This document shows, piece by piece, positions 54,105 to 64,000 of a DNA stretch of 64,000 bases. Made by a program: the position numbers and the translations under genes. This stretch comes from Porpolomopsis calyptriformis (taxonomy: Eukaryota > Basidiomycota > Agaricomycetes > Agaricales > Hygrophoraceae). The notes under the pieces were generated by a model, which was not told the DNA's origin, made no database searches, and was given only the letters and a program-made list of their open reading frames with translations. The stretch covers positions 922,501 to 986,500 of the forward strand of contig OX621166.1 of the NCBI GenBank assembly GCA_951640195.1, written 5' to 3'. Numbering within the stretch: the stretch's first letter is position 1; the number at the start of each line of letters is the position of its first letter.

Positions 54105-56458
54105 TGAATTGAGTCTTCGTAAGTCTTCACAATTTCTTTAGCGTGTCGTAAGATGTTCGATCGTTCTTCCCACGTAGCTTCTTCAATCGGATAACCTTTC
54201 CATTTAACCAAATATCTTCGTCAGCGTCGAGCTCCGGAGTGTTGAAGAATAGATTCAACTTCATATTCTTCTTCATTCTCGATCAGATCTGGTGGAGGTC
54301 GAGATGTATCAGTAATATCAGGGTGGAGCAACTTATCTTCGACGTTTGGTCTCAGGAGTGATACGTGAAAAACTGGATGGAGTTTCCAAGTTCCGGGGAT
54401 ATCGATAAGATATGCAAGATCTGATATTTGTTTCAGGATCTTGAATGGTCCAGTTCTTCGGTTATCCAATTTCTTGGCAGGTCGAGTCGTCTTGATGTTC
54501 TTGGTATCTAACCAAACCAAGTCTCCGATTTTGAAGGAGGGAGAGAGTTTCCGTTTTCGATCGGCATATTTCTTCATTGATTCTGCGGCGTGTGAAAGTG
54601 ATTCGCTGGCACTCTTCTGAGCACGCGTGAGACGTTCGTGAAAGGTGTTTGCTGCGGGGACATTACTCGGGGATTCGATTGTGATCGGCAAATGAGGGTG
54701 ACGGCCATATTCTAAATAGAAGGGTGATTGTGATGTGGAGGAGTGTTGTCGGTTATTGTAAGCGAATTCGGCAGAAGCCAGCCATTCGGACCAGTCGTCT
54801 TGCATGAAATTGGTATAGAACCGTAGGTAGACTTCAAGTTCTTGGTTCGTTCGTTCGGTCTGACCATCGGTTTCGGGATGATAAGCAGTAGACAGTCCAG
54901 AAATGGTTCCTAGGAGTTTATTGAGGGCTTCAGTGAATTTCGACGCGAACTGAACTCCACGATCAGAAATAATCTTCTTTGGCCATCCATGGTGTTTCCA
55001 GATATGATCACGGAAGAGTCGGGCAGCGCCTTCTGATGAGAGATTGGAAGTCGTCGGAATAAAGTGGGCTCATTTTGTGAAACGATCGACGACTACCATC
55101 ACGGCGTCATATCCAAGTGAGTCAGGTAGTTGAACAATGAGATCGACAGTTATCTCAGTCCATGGTTCGGTAGCGGGGGGTATAGGTTGTAGGAGTCCTG
55201 TCGGCTTCGAAGGATAATTCTTGTTTTGTTGACAAGCAGGACAGGATCGTACGTAGTTAATAACATCTTGAGAGACGCCATCCCAAACAAAGTTTCGGAG
55301 CACCAGCTCCTTCGTCTTCTCAATGCCAGGGTGTCCAGCATGGGGGTAGGCGTGGGACAGTCGTATTATGTTTGTGCGCAAAGATACTTCCTCCGGCACC
55401 ACAATTCGACCTTCAACATCGCGAACCAACCCATCGGCTTGGTCCCAAAACAGTGAGGCATCCTCGATTTTCTGTGAGATCTTGTTCGGTATTGGTAGCT
55501 TGAAGCGTAATCTTGCGAAAAAGTCCGGTTCTGAAAGTTTGACGATCGAATTGATCCAATGTTCATCTGCGATTAAAATCTCGTCATCCACCTCACTTTT
55601 ACCCTCGTCGAAATAATCCGGGCGCCTGGATAACCCATCGGCCTTGTTCTTTCTCCCTGGGACGTACTCGATTTTATACTCGTATCCTGATAAGATCTCT
55701 GACCAACGAGCACGTCGTCCAAACAATACGCGAGCTGTACTGAAATACTTGAGGGCGAGACTGTCGGTACGAATCAGAAGGTCATGTCGTGAGCCTTCCA
55801 AAAGATGTCGCCATGCTTTAAGACAGTCTATTATTGCCAGAAGTTCAGCGTCGTGAGTTGGATATTTCTTTTCAGCAGGGGTTAAAGATCTTGAATGAAA
55901 GCCTACGGGTTTCCATTCATTTTCATGTAGCTGAGACAGTATTCCTCCTAAGGCAAAACCAGAGGCGTCAGTCTCTAGGCAGTATGGTAGGTCTTGATCC
56001 GGTACTTCGAGGACAGGGGCATTTGTGAGGGAGTGTTTCAACTGATCAAAGGCGTGTTGTCATTTAGAGGTCCATTCCCATATGGTATCTTTGCGGAGTA
56101 ATTGGTTGAGTGGTTGGGCGATCTTTGAGAAGTCCTTGATATATTTTCTCCAGAAATTTGCGCTTCTGAGAAAGGATTGGAGTTGCTTGACGGTTCGAGG
56201 TTCGGGCCATTCGGCAATGGCTTTGACCTTCTTGGGATTGGTTCCGATATGACCTTTCATTAAGGTCATCCCTAGATAGATTACCTCTTCTTTCTCGAAT
56301 TGGCATTTAATGGGTTTGCAGGAGAGCTTGTTCTTCTTCATGATATCAAGGGTTTTGAACGTCCAGTAATGCAATTCTTCTAGATCATCTCCGCAGATGA
56401 GAATGTCATCGATATAGATAAAAACACAACCTGATTTTAACACTTCAGCAAATTGCGT
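54105..56458 (-). pseudogene. Pol (RT part, RNase H, integrase, chromodomain) of the minus-strand B element
   Basis: Minus strand: RT YIDDILICGDD (about 56420), TGA after WEWTSK at 56057-56059 (same position as in the plus-strand copy), RNase H LETDASGFALGG, integrase TVDLIVQLP with the Asp intact, TGA at 55067-55069 (FTK then AHF), [22 protein letters not shown] module and chromodomain to about 54105. Damage is limited to TGA-type stops. Confidence 0.92.
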
Positions 56459-57067
56459 TGATACGTCTGCTTCGTGTATGAGAACCGAACACAGAACAAG
56501 GTGCGAGGACGACTATAAAGAGTCTCGACTCAGCCTATGATCGATAATCGTGGAAAGGGAGTCTTCGATCGTTCGCGAACGAGATCGATCGGGGAATCGG
56601 AAGGATCGGAAAGTCGAAAGAGGAAGTCTTAGAAGATCTAAAGAGGATCTAGACTCGAGAGCGAGAAAGAAGCGAATATCTAACTTGTTGGATCACTAGC
56701 TACAACATACAGTATATATATCTTCTAGTACAAGGATCCCTTTGAGTGTATATGATAAAAGGGGAGCCTCTCTAATGATCTAAGGGGAAAGTAGTGAATA
56801 GGAATGAAGGGATCGAATGAAAAAGGGAGAAATAGAAGAGAACTGATGCCTTTGAATAGTGTCTTCCCTTTGATATACAAACTTTCATTCGCATTCGGAA
56901 AGCTTCGATCGCGTTCGGAGCGTTCGATGATTCTCGAAGTTGTTCGGGACGTTTGGGAGCTATCGGGAGCGTTCGGAGGGTTCGTGTTCGTGTTCGAAGG
57001 ACTTGGTAGGCGTCTAGTATTCGTATAGTTGAATATACGGTGCTCAGGGGACGGAGGGGTCGTATCA
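56459..57067 (-). repeat. 3' LTR of family H
   Basis: 609 bp with inverted ends TGATACG/CGTATCA. A stretch at about 56884-57000 is dense in TTCG/GTTCGGA-like heptamers. ORFs within it are not genes. Confidence 0.93.
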
Positions 57068-57104
57068 TCTCCTCCTCACTGAAATGTTGACTGTCCTCAG
57101 TCAA
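57068..57104 (-). promoter_or_regulatory. 3' polypurine tract with adjoining hairpin, element H
   Basis: On the minus strand AACATTTCAGTGAGGAGGAG (57069-57088) ends one base from the LTR. It overlaps by two bases a perfect 7-bp hairpin TTGACTG-TCCT-CAGTCAA (57087-57104, plus-strand orientation). A second copy of the purine 20-mer lies at 60378-60397. Confidence 0.7.
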
Positions 57105-57136
57105 TCACGTGATTTGCCGGTAGTTGCTGAGGCGCA

Positions 57137-57143
57137 TTTATAA
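57137..57143 (+). promoter_or_regulatory. TATA-like box of the antisense gene in element H
   Basis: TTTATAA, 91 nt before the ATG at 57235, on the strand opposite to gag-pol and inside the element. Confidence 0.4.
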
Positions 57144-57234
57144 GTGTGACATCTGTGTCACATTCATCTTTAGACACGACCGTCTTCGAACCGCGTACCA
57201 CAACGCCAAGAAAACCGCGACAAGCCGTTTAAAA

Positions 57235-58827
57235 ATGACGCAGAATATTATCAATATCGCGAAACAGAAGATTTGCGACCAAATGAGGTTGCTTCCGGAT
57301 GGGGTTGCCGAACCCGAAGATTACAAAATCTGGGGGCAACAGTTTTGCAAGTTACTAGTGAGTTTTTGTTTTTCTAATCGTTTTCTTCCGCTAATCCATC
57401 TTTTAGATCGCATATAATCGGGTCGTAAAGGCCCTGAAGCAAACATCAATGGACGACGAGGTCGTCGCGTGGCAAAAAGAGGCCCGCGAGACCTTCGACG
57501 CTTTCGAAGAGCGAGAGTGGTTGGAATGGGCGGGGGAGCTGCTGATGCCAAGGTTGGCAGAGGTGGCACGTCGCGAGGCCGAGGAGAAAGCGGAGGCGGA
57601 GAGGGTCGAGCGAGAGCGAAGGGCGGAAGAGGAACGCGAGGCGAGGGAGAGGGCGGAGACGTCTGCGCGGGAGGAACGAGAGAGGGTCGAGCGCAAGGAG
57701 CGAGCGGAGCGTGAGGAACGAGAGGAACGAGAGGAGCGCGAGCGGGTCGAGAGGGCGGAGCGAGAGGTACGAGAGAAGCGGGAGCGAGAGGAGCGAGAAG
57801 AACGAGAACGGGAGGAACGGGACGCAGAGGATCGGAAGCGGATGGAGGAAGCCTACGAGAGGCTCCTCCAGTCGCTTATGGACGGGAAGATCGACGAGGA
57901 GGAATTCCGTCGAGAAACGGAAAAGGCGGTAGGCGAGAGTGGGACGAAGGCAGCGGAGGTGTCGGCAGACACGCCAGACACGACGGGGGGGACGACGGAA
58001 ATGACGGAGGATGGGCACCAGCCCTCAGTTGACGAAGATGAATCGGCGGCAGCAGCGCAATCGCTGACTGCAGAAGAACTGGTCGAGCGGTTGAAGGCGG
58101 CGCATCGGGAGAGGATGGCGGCGAAGGGATGGTCGCTCCCTGCGATCACGACGCGGGAGTACCGCAAGCGAAAGGCGGTAGAAGAGGCTTTGCGCCCGGT
58201 CGAGGGCAAAGTAAGTCTCTTTCTTTTTCTTATTTTATTTTTTTTATTTTTTTATTTTTTGTTTTTTACTAACGGACTTCTTTATTTCGCAGTGTGATTT
58301 TTGCGAGAAGGTGGGCGCGGAGTGTGAGATCGGCCCCGCGGATCCGTTATGCGCCAAGTGCGTAACGGATAAGCGTGGTTGCTATTGGAAGGGGGAAACC
58401 CGCTTGGGCAAGAAGTTCAAGCCGCGGCCCAAGGGGGAGTTGAAGGGTGCGAACAAGTCGGCAACGGCAGAGGAATCGAAGAAGGGGGTTCGGAAGTCGG
58501 CGAGGGCCATTTCTCGTAAGTTTTTCCTTTTTCTTTTTGTTTTCTTTATTCTAATCTTTTCTTTCTATAGGTCCAGTAGTCTATATCGACGAGACGCCGC
58601 CTTTCGAGGAGGAGACGGTGGGCGAAGGCTCGAAGGAAACGACGCAGCCAGTCGCGGGTCGGAAAGGGAAGGGGAAGGCGAAGGCAGTTAATGAAGAGAA
58701 ATCGCGAGAGGTTTTGGCGGCAATCGCGGAGGAGAAAGCGCGCGTAAAGGCGCGAATCGTCATTCTCGAAGAGGTTTTGAGGGGTTTAGAAGAGAGGGAA
58801 GAGGAGATGGTCTTAGAGAATCTGTAG
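57235..58827 (+). CDS. Antisense gene of element H: coiled coil and Zn2Cys6-like cluster, four exons
   Basis: Exons 57235-57357, 57407-58210, 58293-58515 and 58571-58827 with canonical introns (GTGAGT..TTTAG 49 nt, GTAAGT..CGCAG 82 nt with an ACTAAC branch site, GTAAGT..TATAG 55 nt) give 468 residues without a stop. Residues 1-95 form an ordered start (MTQNIINIAKQKICDQM, YKIWGQQFC). Residues about 95-195 are a Glu/Arg-rich coiled coil, followed by an acidic Gly/Thr linker and a basic REYRKRK. Cys 310, 313, 320, 329, 332 and 339 fit C-x2-C-x6-C-x8-C-x2-C-x6-C, the Zn2Cys6 spacing, but without the usual Lys/Arg between Cys 2 and 3. It ends with a basic then coiled-coil tail. At least 13 CGA codons are undamaged. 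It lies antisense to pol. Function unknown; a regulator or RNA/protein-binding role is inference. Confidence 0.8.
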
Positions 58828-59039
58828 ACTTGTCTTGAATAATTTGTAGCCTTTAGTCTTTTTCTTATAATTTTTGTATTTCTGTGTCTAAAAAAAATGA
58901 AAGAAAGACTTTGGAATGAAAAAAGTGCGTAGCGATGTGTTACGGCAGGTTACAAGTCCTCGATCACAACGCTATCGAGTGGTTCGCTAGCTAGCGAACG
59001 TTCGATCTCTCTAAGTCGTGAAGTCGATATGTCGAGGAA
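58828..59039. other. Spacer between the antisense gene and integrase
   Basis: AT-rich convergent intergenic stretch (TTTTTCTTATAATTTTTG), plausibly holding the 3' end of the antisense transcript. No gene. Confidence 0.5.
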
Positions 59040-60302
59040 TCATTCGGGAATTGCGATCGACCTTCGAGCGAAGTACGGGATGACTCTAAACGCGGCGATC
59101 GGGCGATGTAAGACAGATCCGTCGAGTTCCGCGACGATATAAGCTTTCCCTAGGTTTCGAGATACCACGACTAGGGGTCCTAGGTATCGAGGACGCATCT
59201 TCCGATTGAGAGACTTCTCGATTTTTGTGTTCCGAATGAGTACGAGATCGCCAGTCTTGAAATTGTAGTTGCGAATGGTCTTCTCGTGTTTCTTCTCGAA
59301 TCGAACGGCGGATCGTAGACGAGCGGCGAGAACCTTCGATCGGAGTTGGTCTAAATCAGCGTCTCGTTTCTGTAGGGCGATCGCGCGTTGCGATATTAGA
59401 TCAGTCGTCGAGAGAACCGAATCTGGAGTGGGAAGGAGATATGTTGCTTCAGAAATATCTAACGGAAGCAATGGCTGAGACCCTGTAACGGCGAAGTAGG
59501 GTGAGCATCCCAGTCGCTTTCGGGTAGTGACGCGCTCAGCCCAGAATACGGAGTAGGCTCCGATCAACCATTGCTTCTGATCGCCATCGACGGCTTTGAA
59601 TAGCAATTGTCGTACGTCGAAGTGAGATCGTTCGACTATTCCGTTCGCGCGAGAGTTGTATCCGCTAATGCGAATATGGTTGATTCGATAGCGCTTGGCG
59701 AGATGATCTACGGCTCCTAAGAAAGCTGTTCCGTTGTCCGTGACGATTTCTCGAAGAGAGCCCCATCGACAGATTATATCCTCGAAGATCCATTCGCCAA
59801 TCGATTTCGCTGTTTCCGAACGAAGCATTCGAAATTCGGGATAGTGGGTGAGGGAGCATCGCCCTTGAACGATATATCGAAATGGGCCGGATCGGGGCAT
59901 ATGCATAGTGTCGACGTAGATTTTGGCGAATAGGGGAGCTGGCGTGGCAACAGTCGGAGGGATGAGGGCTTGCGTGGTTTGGCGAACCTGACAGGTATGA
60001 CATGTCCGAACGAACCAGACTATGTCGGGGGCCATATGGGGCCACCAGAAGCGTTCGGAAATGATCGATCGGGTAGCGAAGATAGCCTTGTGGCCTGTTC
60101 GATCGTGAAGTTCCGTCATGATCGCTAATCGGCGATCCGGATCGATGACTAATTTATGAGCTCCTTGTCTATCCTTTCGCCATAGTCAGTGGTTGTCGAT
60201 AAAGAACTCTTCGCAGTATCGTATAAAACTCGCGTAGTCGCTGTCGGACATGTTGCTTGGTCGTTCGAGATCTGAAAGCCATTTTCGAACGAGGAGAAGT
60301 CG
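59040..60302 (-). pseudogene. Integrase of element H
   Basis: Minus strand. HHCC finger HDRTGHKA ... CHTC, catalytic residues IYVDTMHMP, IVTDNGTAF and NGIVERSHFD all intact, then a C-terminal domain (FKTGDLVLIRNT ... RYLGPLVVV). Two TGA codons (about 60188 and 60303) interrupt the RNase H-integrase frame at CGA-compatible positions. No chromodomain: the frame stops at 59040 after SIAIPE. With both stops read as Arg it would be intact. Confidence 0.88.
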
Positions 60303-62261
60303 TCAATCGTCTTGCTGAGCTGCTTCCGATCGCGGAACGATGTTGTAAGAATCGGTACGTTGGTGGATAGGGTCCTCCTCCTCCTCACTGAAATGTTTAC
60401 TCTGCGAGTAAACTGAGGTGGGCATTCGGAGGGTTTTCGTTCGGGGCGCGGGCGAATCGTTGATATGGTGCATTAGTCCGTGGATGCGATCGATCCAATC
60501 ATCAAAGTCTTTATCGATCGGTTCTTCGTCGTCTTGGTCATCGGGCTGTCGGGGGTGTCGAGAGAGACCGTCGGGACCGTGGTTCGAACCGGCGACGTGT
60601 ACCAAGGTAAAATGGAACGTTAGGATCGCTACGATCCATCTGTTAATACTAGCTTGCGGCGCGATGTCTGGGTTCGCTAGCATTCCCTTGATATAGCGGG
60701 CGTCGACTTCTATAATGAGGTTCCGCACGCCAATGAGGTAGAGTCGGAGCGATCGCAAGGCTCGATACAGACCGTAGATTTCGAGTTTCAGCTGAGAGAA
60801 CCGTCTTTCTCGATCGTTCAACATGATCGAACTGAATCGATTATAGTACCGTTTCTTCAGGTCGTCGGGATCGCATTGGCAGAGATGAAAGCCAACCACA
60901 ATATGTGATGTGTCGACGGCGAGTATGACGGGAGCGTCAGAAGTATAATCGAGAACTCGTAGAGCGGGCGATTCTAGAAGAGCTTGTTTCAAGTCCTCTT
61001 GAGCGGCGAGTTGGTCGGGACCGAATTCGAAGGGCATATCCTTCCTAGTGAGCTTGACTAGGTGGTTCGCTCGATGCGCGAAGTTGCGAATGAATATCCG
61101 AACGACGCCAATAGTGCCAAGGAAGGCTCGAACTTCGGAGAGGTCTTTACAGGGGCCCCAATTTCGGATCGCAGATACGCGTGATTCATCGGGTAGTCGT
61201 CCTAAGTGAGTACATCGATGTCCGAGAACAGTGGTTTCTTCTGCGCACAAGAACGATTTATAGCCTGACATCGTTCCACCGCAATATTTCATTCGCTGGA
61301 CTATCCGATTCAGATTCCCGAAGTGTTCCCATACGAATCGTCGAATTCTGTCGTTTTCGGGAATCGTTTCATAGGATCCATCGGGGAGTACATATCGAGT
61401 CGCGGGACCCTTCACAGGGATATCGTCGATATAGGGGATCGTAAACTCAGGAATCTCCGGTTGGAGGATATAGGTGACGTCGTCGTGAAAAACGGGCACA
61501 GAGTTGGTCCATCCCATGGGTAGGGTAACTAGTCGATGAGCCCCATAGGGTGTCTGGAACGTGGTTAAATCGCGAGATGAAGGCGCGATCACTCATTCGT
61601 CATATCCGACGTAAAGGTCAAACATAGCGCCGCAGGATCGACCGCCGAACTGTTCGGCCAAGTGTTCGGGGATTGGCGTTACTCCCGAATGTCGAATCGT
61701 GACTTGATTGAGTGGTTCGAGACTGTAAACGATTCTAAGTTCCTTCCCTCCTTTCTTTAGAACGGTGAACCATTGCGATCGGTAGGAGGAGTTCGAGGGT
61801 TCGTAGACACCAGCGTCGATTTTTCGCTGGATAACTTTACATACTTCGTGGTAGATCCCTGGGGGAATCGGAATATTCTTTTGTACCCAGGGCGTATGTG
61901 GTATGACTGGGAGATCGACGGGAGGGAAAAAGTCGGATCTGAAACGTCCTCGTTCGGAGTCGTTCCAGGCGAAGGCGAGATCTTGTCTTCTCATGAAATC
62001 GTGAAGGAGGGCCCTTTCTTGAGGCCAAAGGAAATCTCCGGGGTGAGCTTTATTGAAAAGCTCCATCCGTTTGATCGTATATCGTTCGGTCGGGGTAAAC
62101 GTGGGGGGGTTCGGGTCGAGTGTTGGCATATTCGTGAGTGGATCGCCAAGGATTTTCCGAATGATTCGGAATTTGTCAGGGAGTTCAGCTACTACGGAGC
62201 AAACTTTCTTCGAGACAGGTTTATATTTCTTTTTCGATGCGAGGAAGGTTGCAATTTCCAT
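60303..62261 (-). pseudogene. Reverse transcriptase-RNase H of element H
   Basis: Minus strand, start MEIATFLASKKKYKPVSKK (62261). RT: IPPGIYHEVCKVIQRKIDAG, FDLYVGYDE then TGA (61593), TTFQTPYGAHRLVTLPMGW, YIDDIPVKG with intact catalytic Asps. RNase H: ILAVDTSHIVVGFHL, QLKLEIYGLYRAL and VDARYIKGML. The C-terminal linker includes SKHFSEEEEDP, which encodes the internal polypurine copy. Different from the chromovirus RTs elsewhere in the window. Confidence 0.9.
60374..60413 (-). promoter_or_regulatory. Internal (central) polypurine tract with adjoining hairpin, element H
   Basis: Between RNase H and integrase, in frame with pol. It carries AACATTTCAGTGAGGAGGAG (minus strand, 60378-60397), identical to the 3' copy, and overlaps a perfect hairpin GTTTACTC-TGC-GAGTAAAC (60395-60413). 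The stem sequence differs from the 3' copy while pairing is kept. Confidence 0.65.
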
Positions 62262-62470
62262 CGATCGATCGAGACGGTCGGAAGCGGAATGTCGATTGCT
62301 AGTCGATCAAGATTTAGAGATAAGGTCGGGGAGGTCACAAGCGGATAAATAAGCGTGGGAAACTGTTGAAACTTTATTTGTTGCGCATAGAGGCGCACAG
62401 GAATTGACAGATAGCATAGACGTAGTGTGGTCATAATCTAGAATTATCGCGATCTCTCCTTGATCAGGAA

Positions 62471-63973
62471 TCAAATCCTCGATGAGCGAAAATCCGAACG
62501 GTGCTTCGGTAGTCCTCGTGGAACTGTCGGAATTGTGACGGTTCTTCCGCTATTCGGATCGCAAATGGTGATCGTCTGGTTTTCGTTGGCGAAGTTCTTA
62601 ACGAGGCTTTGAGCTAAAACGTCGAACGGTCTTCCGAGCAGGATATCGTAGGCGGGAGCGCGAATGACGTGGATCTGGAGGTAGAGGGTTATGTCGCTGA
62701 TCTGACATGGGACATTCCTTGCGAGACCTAACGATTGGTCTATTTCGCCGTTGGCCGATTGCATGTTGAGTTGGATAGTTGGGTCGTAGATCAGTCCTAG
62801 GTCGTGACAAACGGCTTCGGACATAGCGATTATCTGAGATCCGGGATCGACGATGCATTCGATCGTTTCTTTATGATCGATCAACATCACGATCGATCGG
62901 AGGGCGTGCGATTCCTTTGCGACAGTAACGGTGTGAGGGGTTTCATCGGACGAGAGAGTGTTTAGATACGATTCGTAGGGGTCGGGCACGGTAATGGAAC
63001 AATCGTCGTCATCGCAATAAGGCAGGGCGTCATTCGGAATCGCTTCCACTTCGACGGTTTTGACCGCGATCAGTCAACTAGGCGGCTGAGTTCGTTTAGG
63101 GGTTACTGCCTCTCGAACCTTCGATCGAACTTCGGGTGAGAGGGATAACAACTCTTCGGGGGAAAGCGTGACGCAAGGGGTTTTCATCGAACGATTATAG
63201 ACGTCGGAGGCAATCTTGGCATCTTGGATCGGCGCTTGAGTGTGGTACGAGGGGTCTCTGTCTCTTTTCGCCATCGGAGAGCCAAAGTTCCGGATGTGGG
63301 GCAGTATGTAGTTGGACTCTTTTGCTTTCGCGAACGGATGTTCCATTGTAGCGGGTTGAGTCGGGATGGTCGCGATCAGAGTACTCGATGGTTTGTCGGT
63401 TGCTTTCTCTTTGTCCTGTTCTTGTCGTCGAGGCCGAACTATCTCTACTCCATCGAACATCTTCTTGCTCCTTAACGCGAAAATCTCTTTTTCGAGAGCA
63501 GCGATCCGTTCGTCGGCCGATAGTTGGTAAGTCTCGGTCGCTGGATCGCGTTGGATACCTGCTGAAATTCCGTACATCATTCCAGCGGTTGGGGTCGGGT
63601 TTTGCTTGTACCATTCATCCATTCGTTCTTTCAAGGTTTTTCCCGGCATTTGCTGGGGGACGAACCTATCATTCGGGAGTACGATCCTTCCTTCGAAGTT
63701 CTTCTTGCATCGACCGTTCTGGATATATTCGCGGCAGGTCGGGCAGCTTCCGATGAAGTGATCGGGACTTCCACAGAAAACGCAGGTTTTCGGCTCGAAT
63801 GGGTCAGGAGCGTTGGGTCGTCGTTCCGAAGTTTGTGGTGTTCGAGGGGGCGGGTTTCATTTCAGGGGACCTCTATTGTCCAGGGTTTTGACCAACGTAG
63901 TCATTAGTTTTTCCATGAAGACGCTGAGGTCTTCTTGTTTCGTGGCAGGGGTAGTAGTCGTCGTCGAAGTCAT
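62471..63973 (-). pseudogene. Gag C-terminal part and protease of element H
   Basis: One minus-strand frame that continues beyond the right edge. A CCHC knuckle CVFCGSPDHFIGSC (about 63760-63800) follows a TGA near 63860. Then a Pro/Thr-rich segment, TGA at 63074, and the protease (about 62500-62890) with CIVDPGSQIIAM, where DPG stands in the DSG/DTG position, and ILLGRPFDVL. It ends at TGA 62471; RT is in a different frame 210 nt further on. The capsid part of Gag is outside the window. Confidence 0.8.
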
Positions 63974-64000
63974 CGTTTCGCGTGGTAGAAAGGTGTTCGG

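Larger units (their letters stand above)
52748..56458 (-). mobile_element. Family B element, minus strand, 3' part
   Basis: 3' LTR 52748-53148 (401 bp), purine tract, third ORF, chromodomain, integrase, RNase H and part of RT. It is cut at 56458 by element H inside RT. Left target flank TAGAG (52743-52747). Closely similar to the plus-strand B copy at 19026-25874. Confidence 0.93.
56459..64000 (-). mobile_element. Ty3/gypsy family H element, minus strand, 3' part with antisense gene
   Basis: 3' LTR 56459-57067, polypurine tract, antisense gene 57235-58827, then on the minus strand integrase, RNase H/RT, protease and gag running to the right edge. No chromodomain is seen after integrase. It inserted in RT of the minus-strand B element. 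The five internal stops I see in its gag-pro and pol frames are TGA. Confidence 0.92.

Noticed and set aside
57449..58297. Reading the antisense gene of H as a single 282-codon ORF
   Set aside because: It reads into a canonical intron (58211-58292); splicing gives a longer protein with six regularly spaced cysteines.
58293..58382. Calling the cysteine cluster a standard Zn2Cys6 DNA-binding domain
   Set aside because: Spacing fits, but the basic residues normally between Cys 2 and 3 are missing and the cluster is internal, so DNA binding is not supported.
57235..58827. Antisense gene of H as an ordinary host gene between two elements
   Set aside because: The polypurine tract and 3' LTR lie immediately to its left and integrase to its right, and element E has the same arrangement.

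Overview
The window looks like a transposon graveyard from a mushroom-forming (basidiomycete) fungus. I found no intact host gene, tRNA or rRNA. Almost every base can be assigned to one of about 20 nested transposable-element insertions. The evidence for a basidiomycete is the short GT-AG introns (41-82 nt), KDZ-type transposase and Ulp1-like peptidase remnants, several chromodomain-bearing Ty3/gypsy families (chromoviruses), and decay dominated by transitions at CpG with CGA-to-TGA stops. The species cannot be fixed from the sequence. Family letters (A, B, C, D, E, F, H, J, K) are my own labels. Layout. 1-3921: 3' part of a Ty3/gypsy family A element carrying solo LTRs of families H, A and K. 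4019-11203: complete family E element (minus strand, TSD CTTCC) with solo LTRs F and A inside. 11204-18258 and 31483-33421: remnants of an old, mostly minus-strand KDZ-type DNA transposon region (transposase, Ulp1-like peptidase, an unrecognised serine/proline-rich protein). A Tc1/mariner copy (18261-31480) sits in the KDZ transposase. A family J retrotransposon (18433-30433, TSD GTCAT) sits in the Tc1 transposase, and a family B retrotransposon (19026-25874, TSD GCGCA) sits in J. From 33422: a family C element (call it G), split by a 14.3 kb family D element (36150-50434, TSD GTGTA), itself split by a complete family A element (42256-48929, TSD GAATC) and two solo LTRs. G is split again at 51470 by a second A element, that one at 52748 by a minus-strand B element, and that one at 56459 by a minus-strand family H element running off the right edge. 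Dissecting out each insertion and one TSD copy restores the interrupted reading frame in the joins I checked (J, Tc1, the D gag and pol, G pol), so the boundaries are well supported. How the genes work. Each Ty3 element encodes Gag with a CCHC knuckle, then protease, reverse transcriptase, RNase H and integrase; all families with a visible 3' end except H have a C-terminal chromodomain. B, D and G share a G-GGU-UUU -1 frameshift site at the end of gag. In six families (A, B, C, D, E, J) the sequence just after the 5' LTR is complementary to a stretch 30-45 nt downstream of that LTR's own TATA box, with a different sequence in most families, which points to Tf1-like self-primed reverse transcription. 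Most striking observations. (i) Family A carries a third ORF after the chromodomain whose N-terminus contains QTARKSTGG, identical to histone H3 residues 5-13. (ii) Families E and H both carry an antisense gene between integrase and 3' LTR, encoding coiled-coil plus Zn2Cys6-like proteins; the H copy is intact with three introns. (iii) H has a duplicated hairpin-plus-polypurine module, one copy at the 3' LTR and one between RNase H and integrase. (iv) J has no gag or protease and instead begins with tandem MHAHE-type repeats fused in frame to RT.
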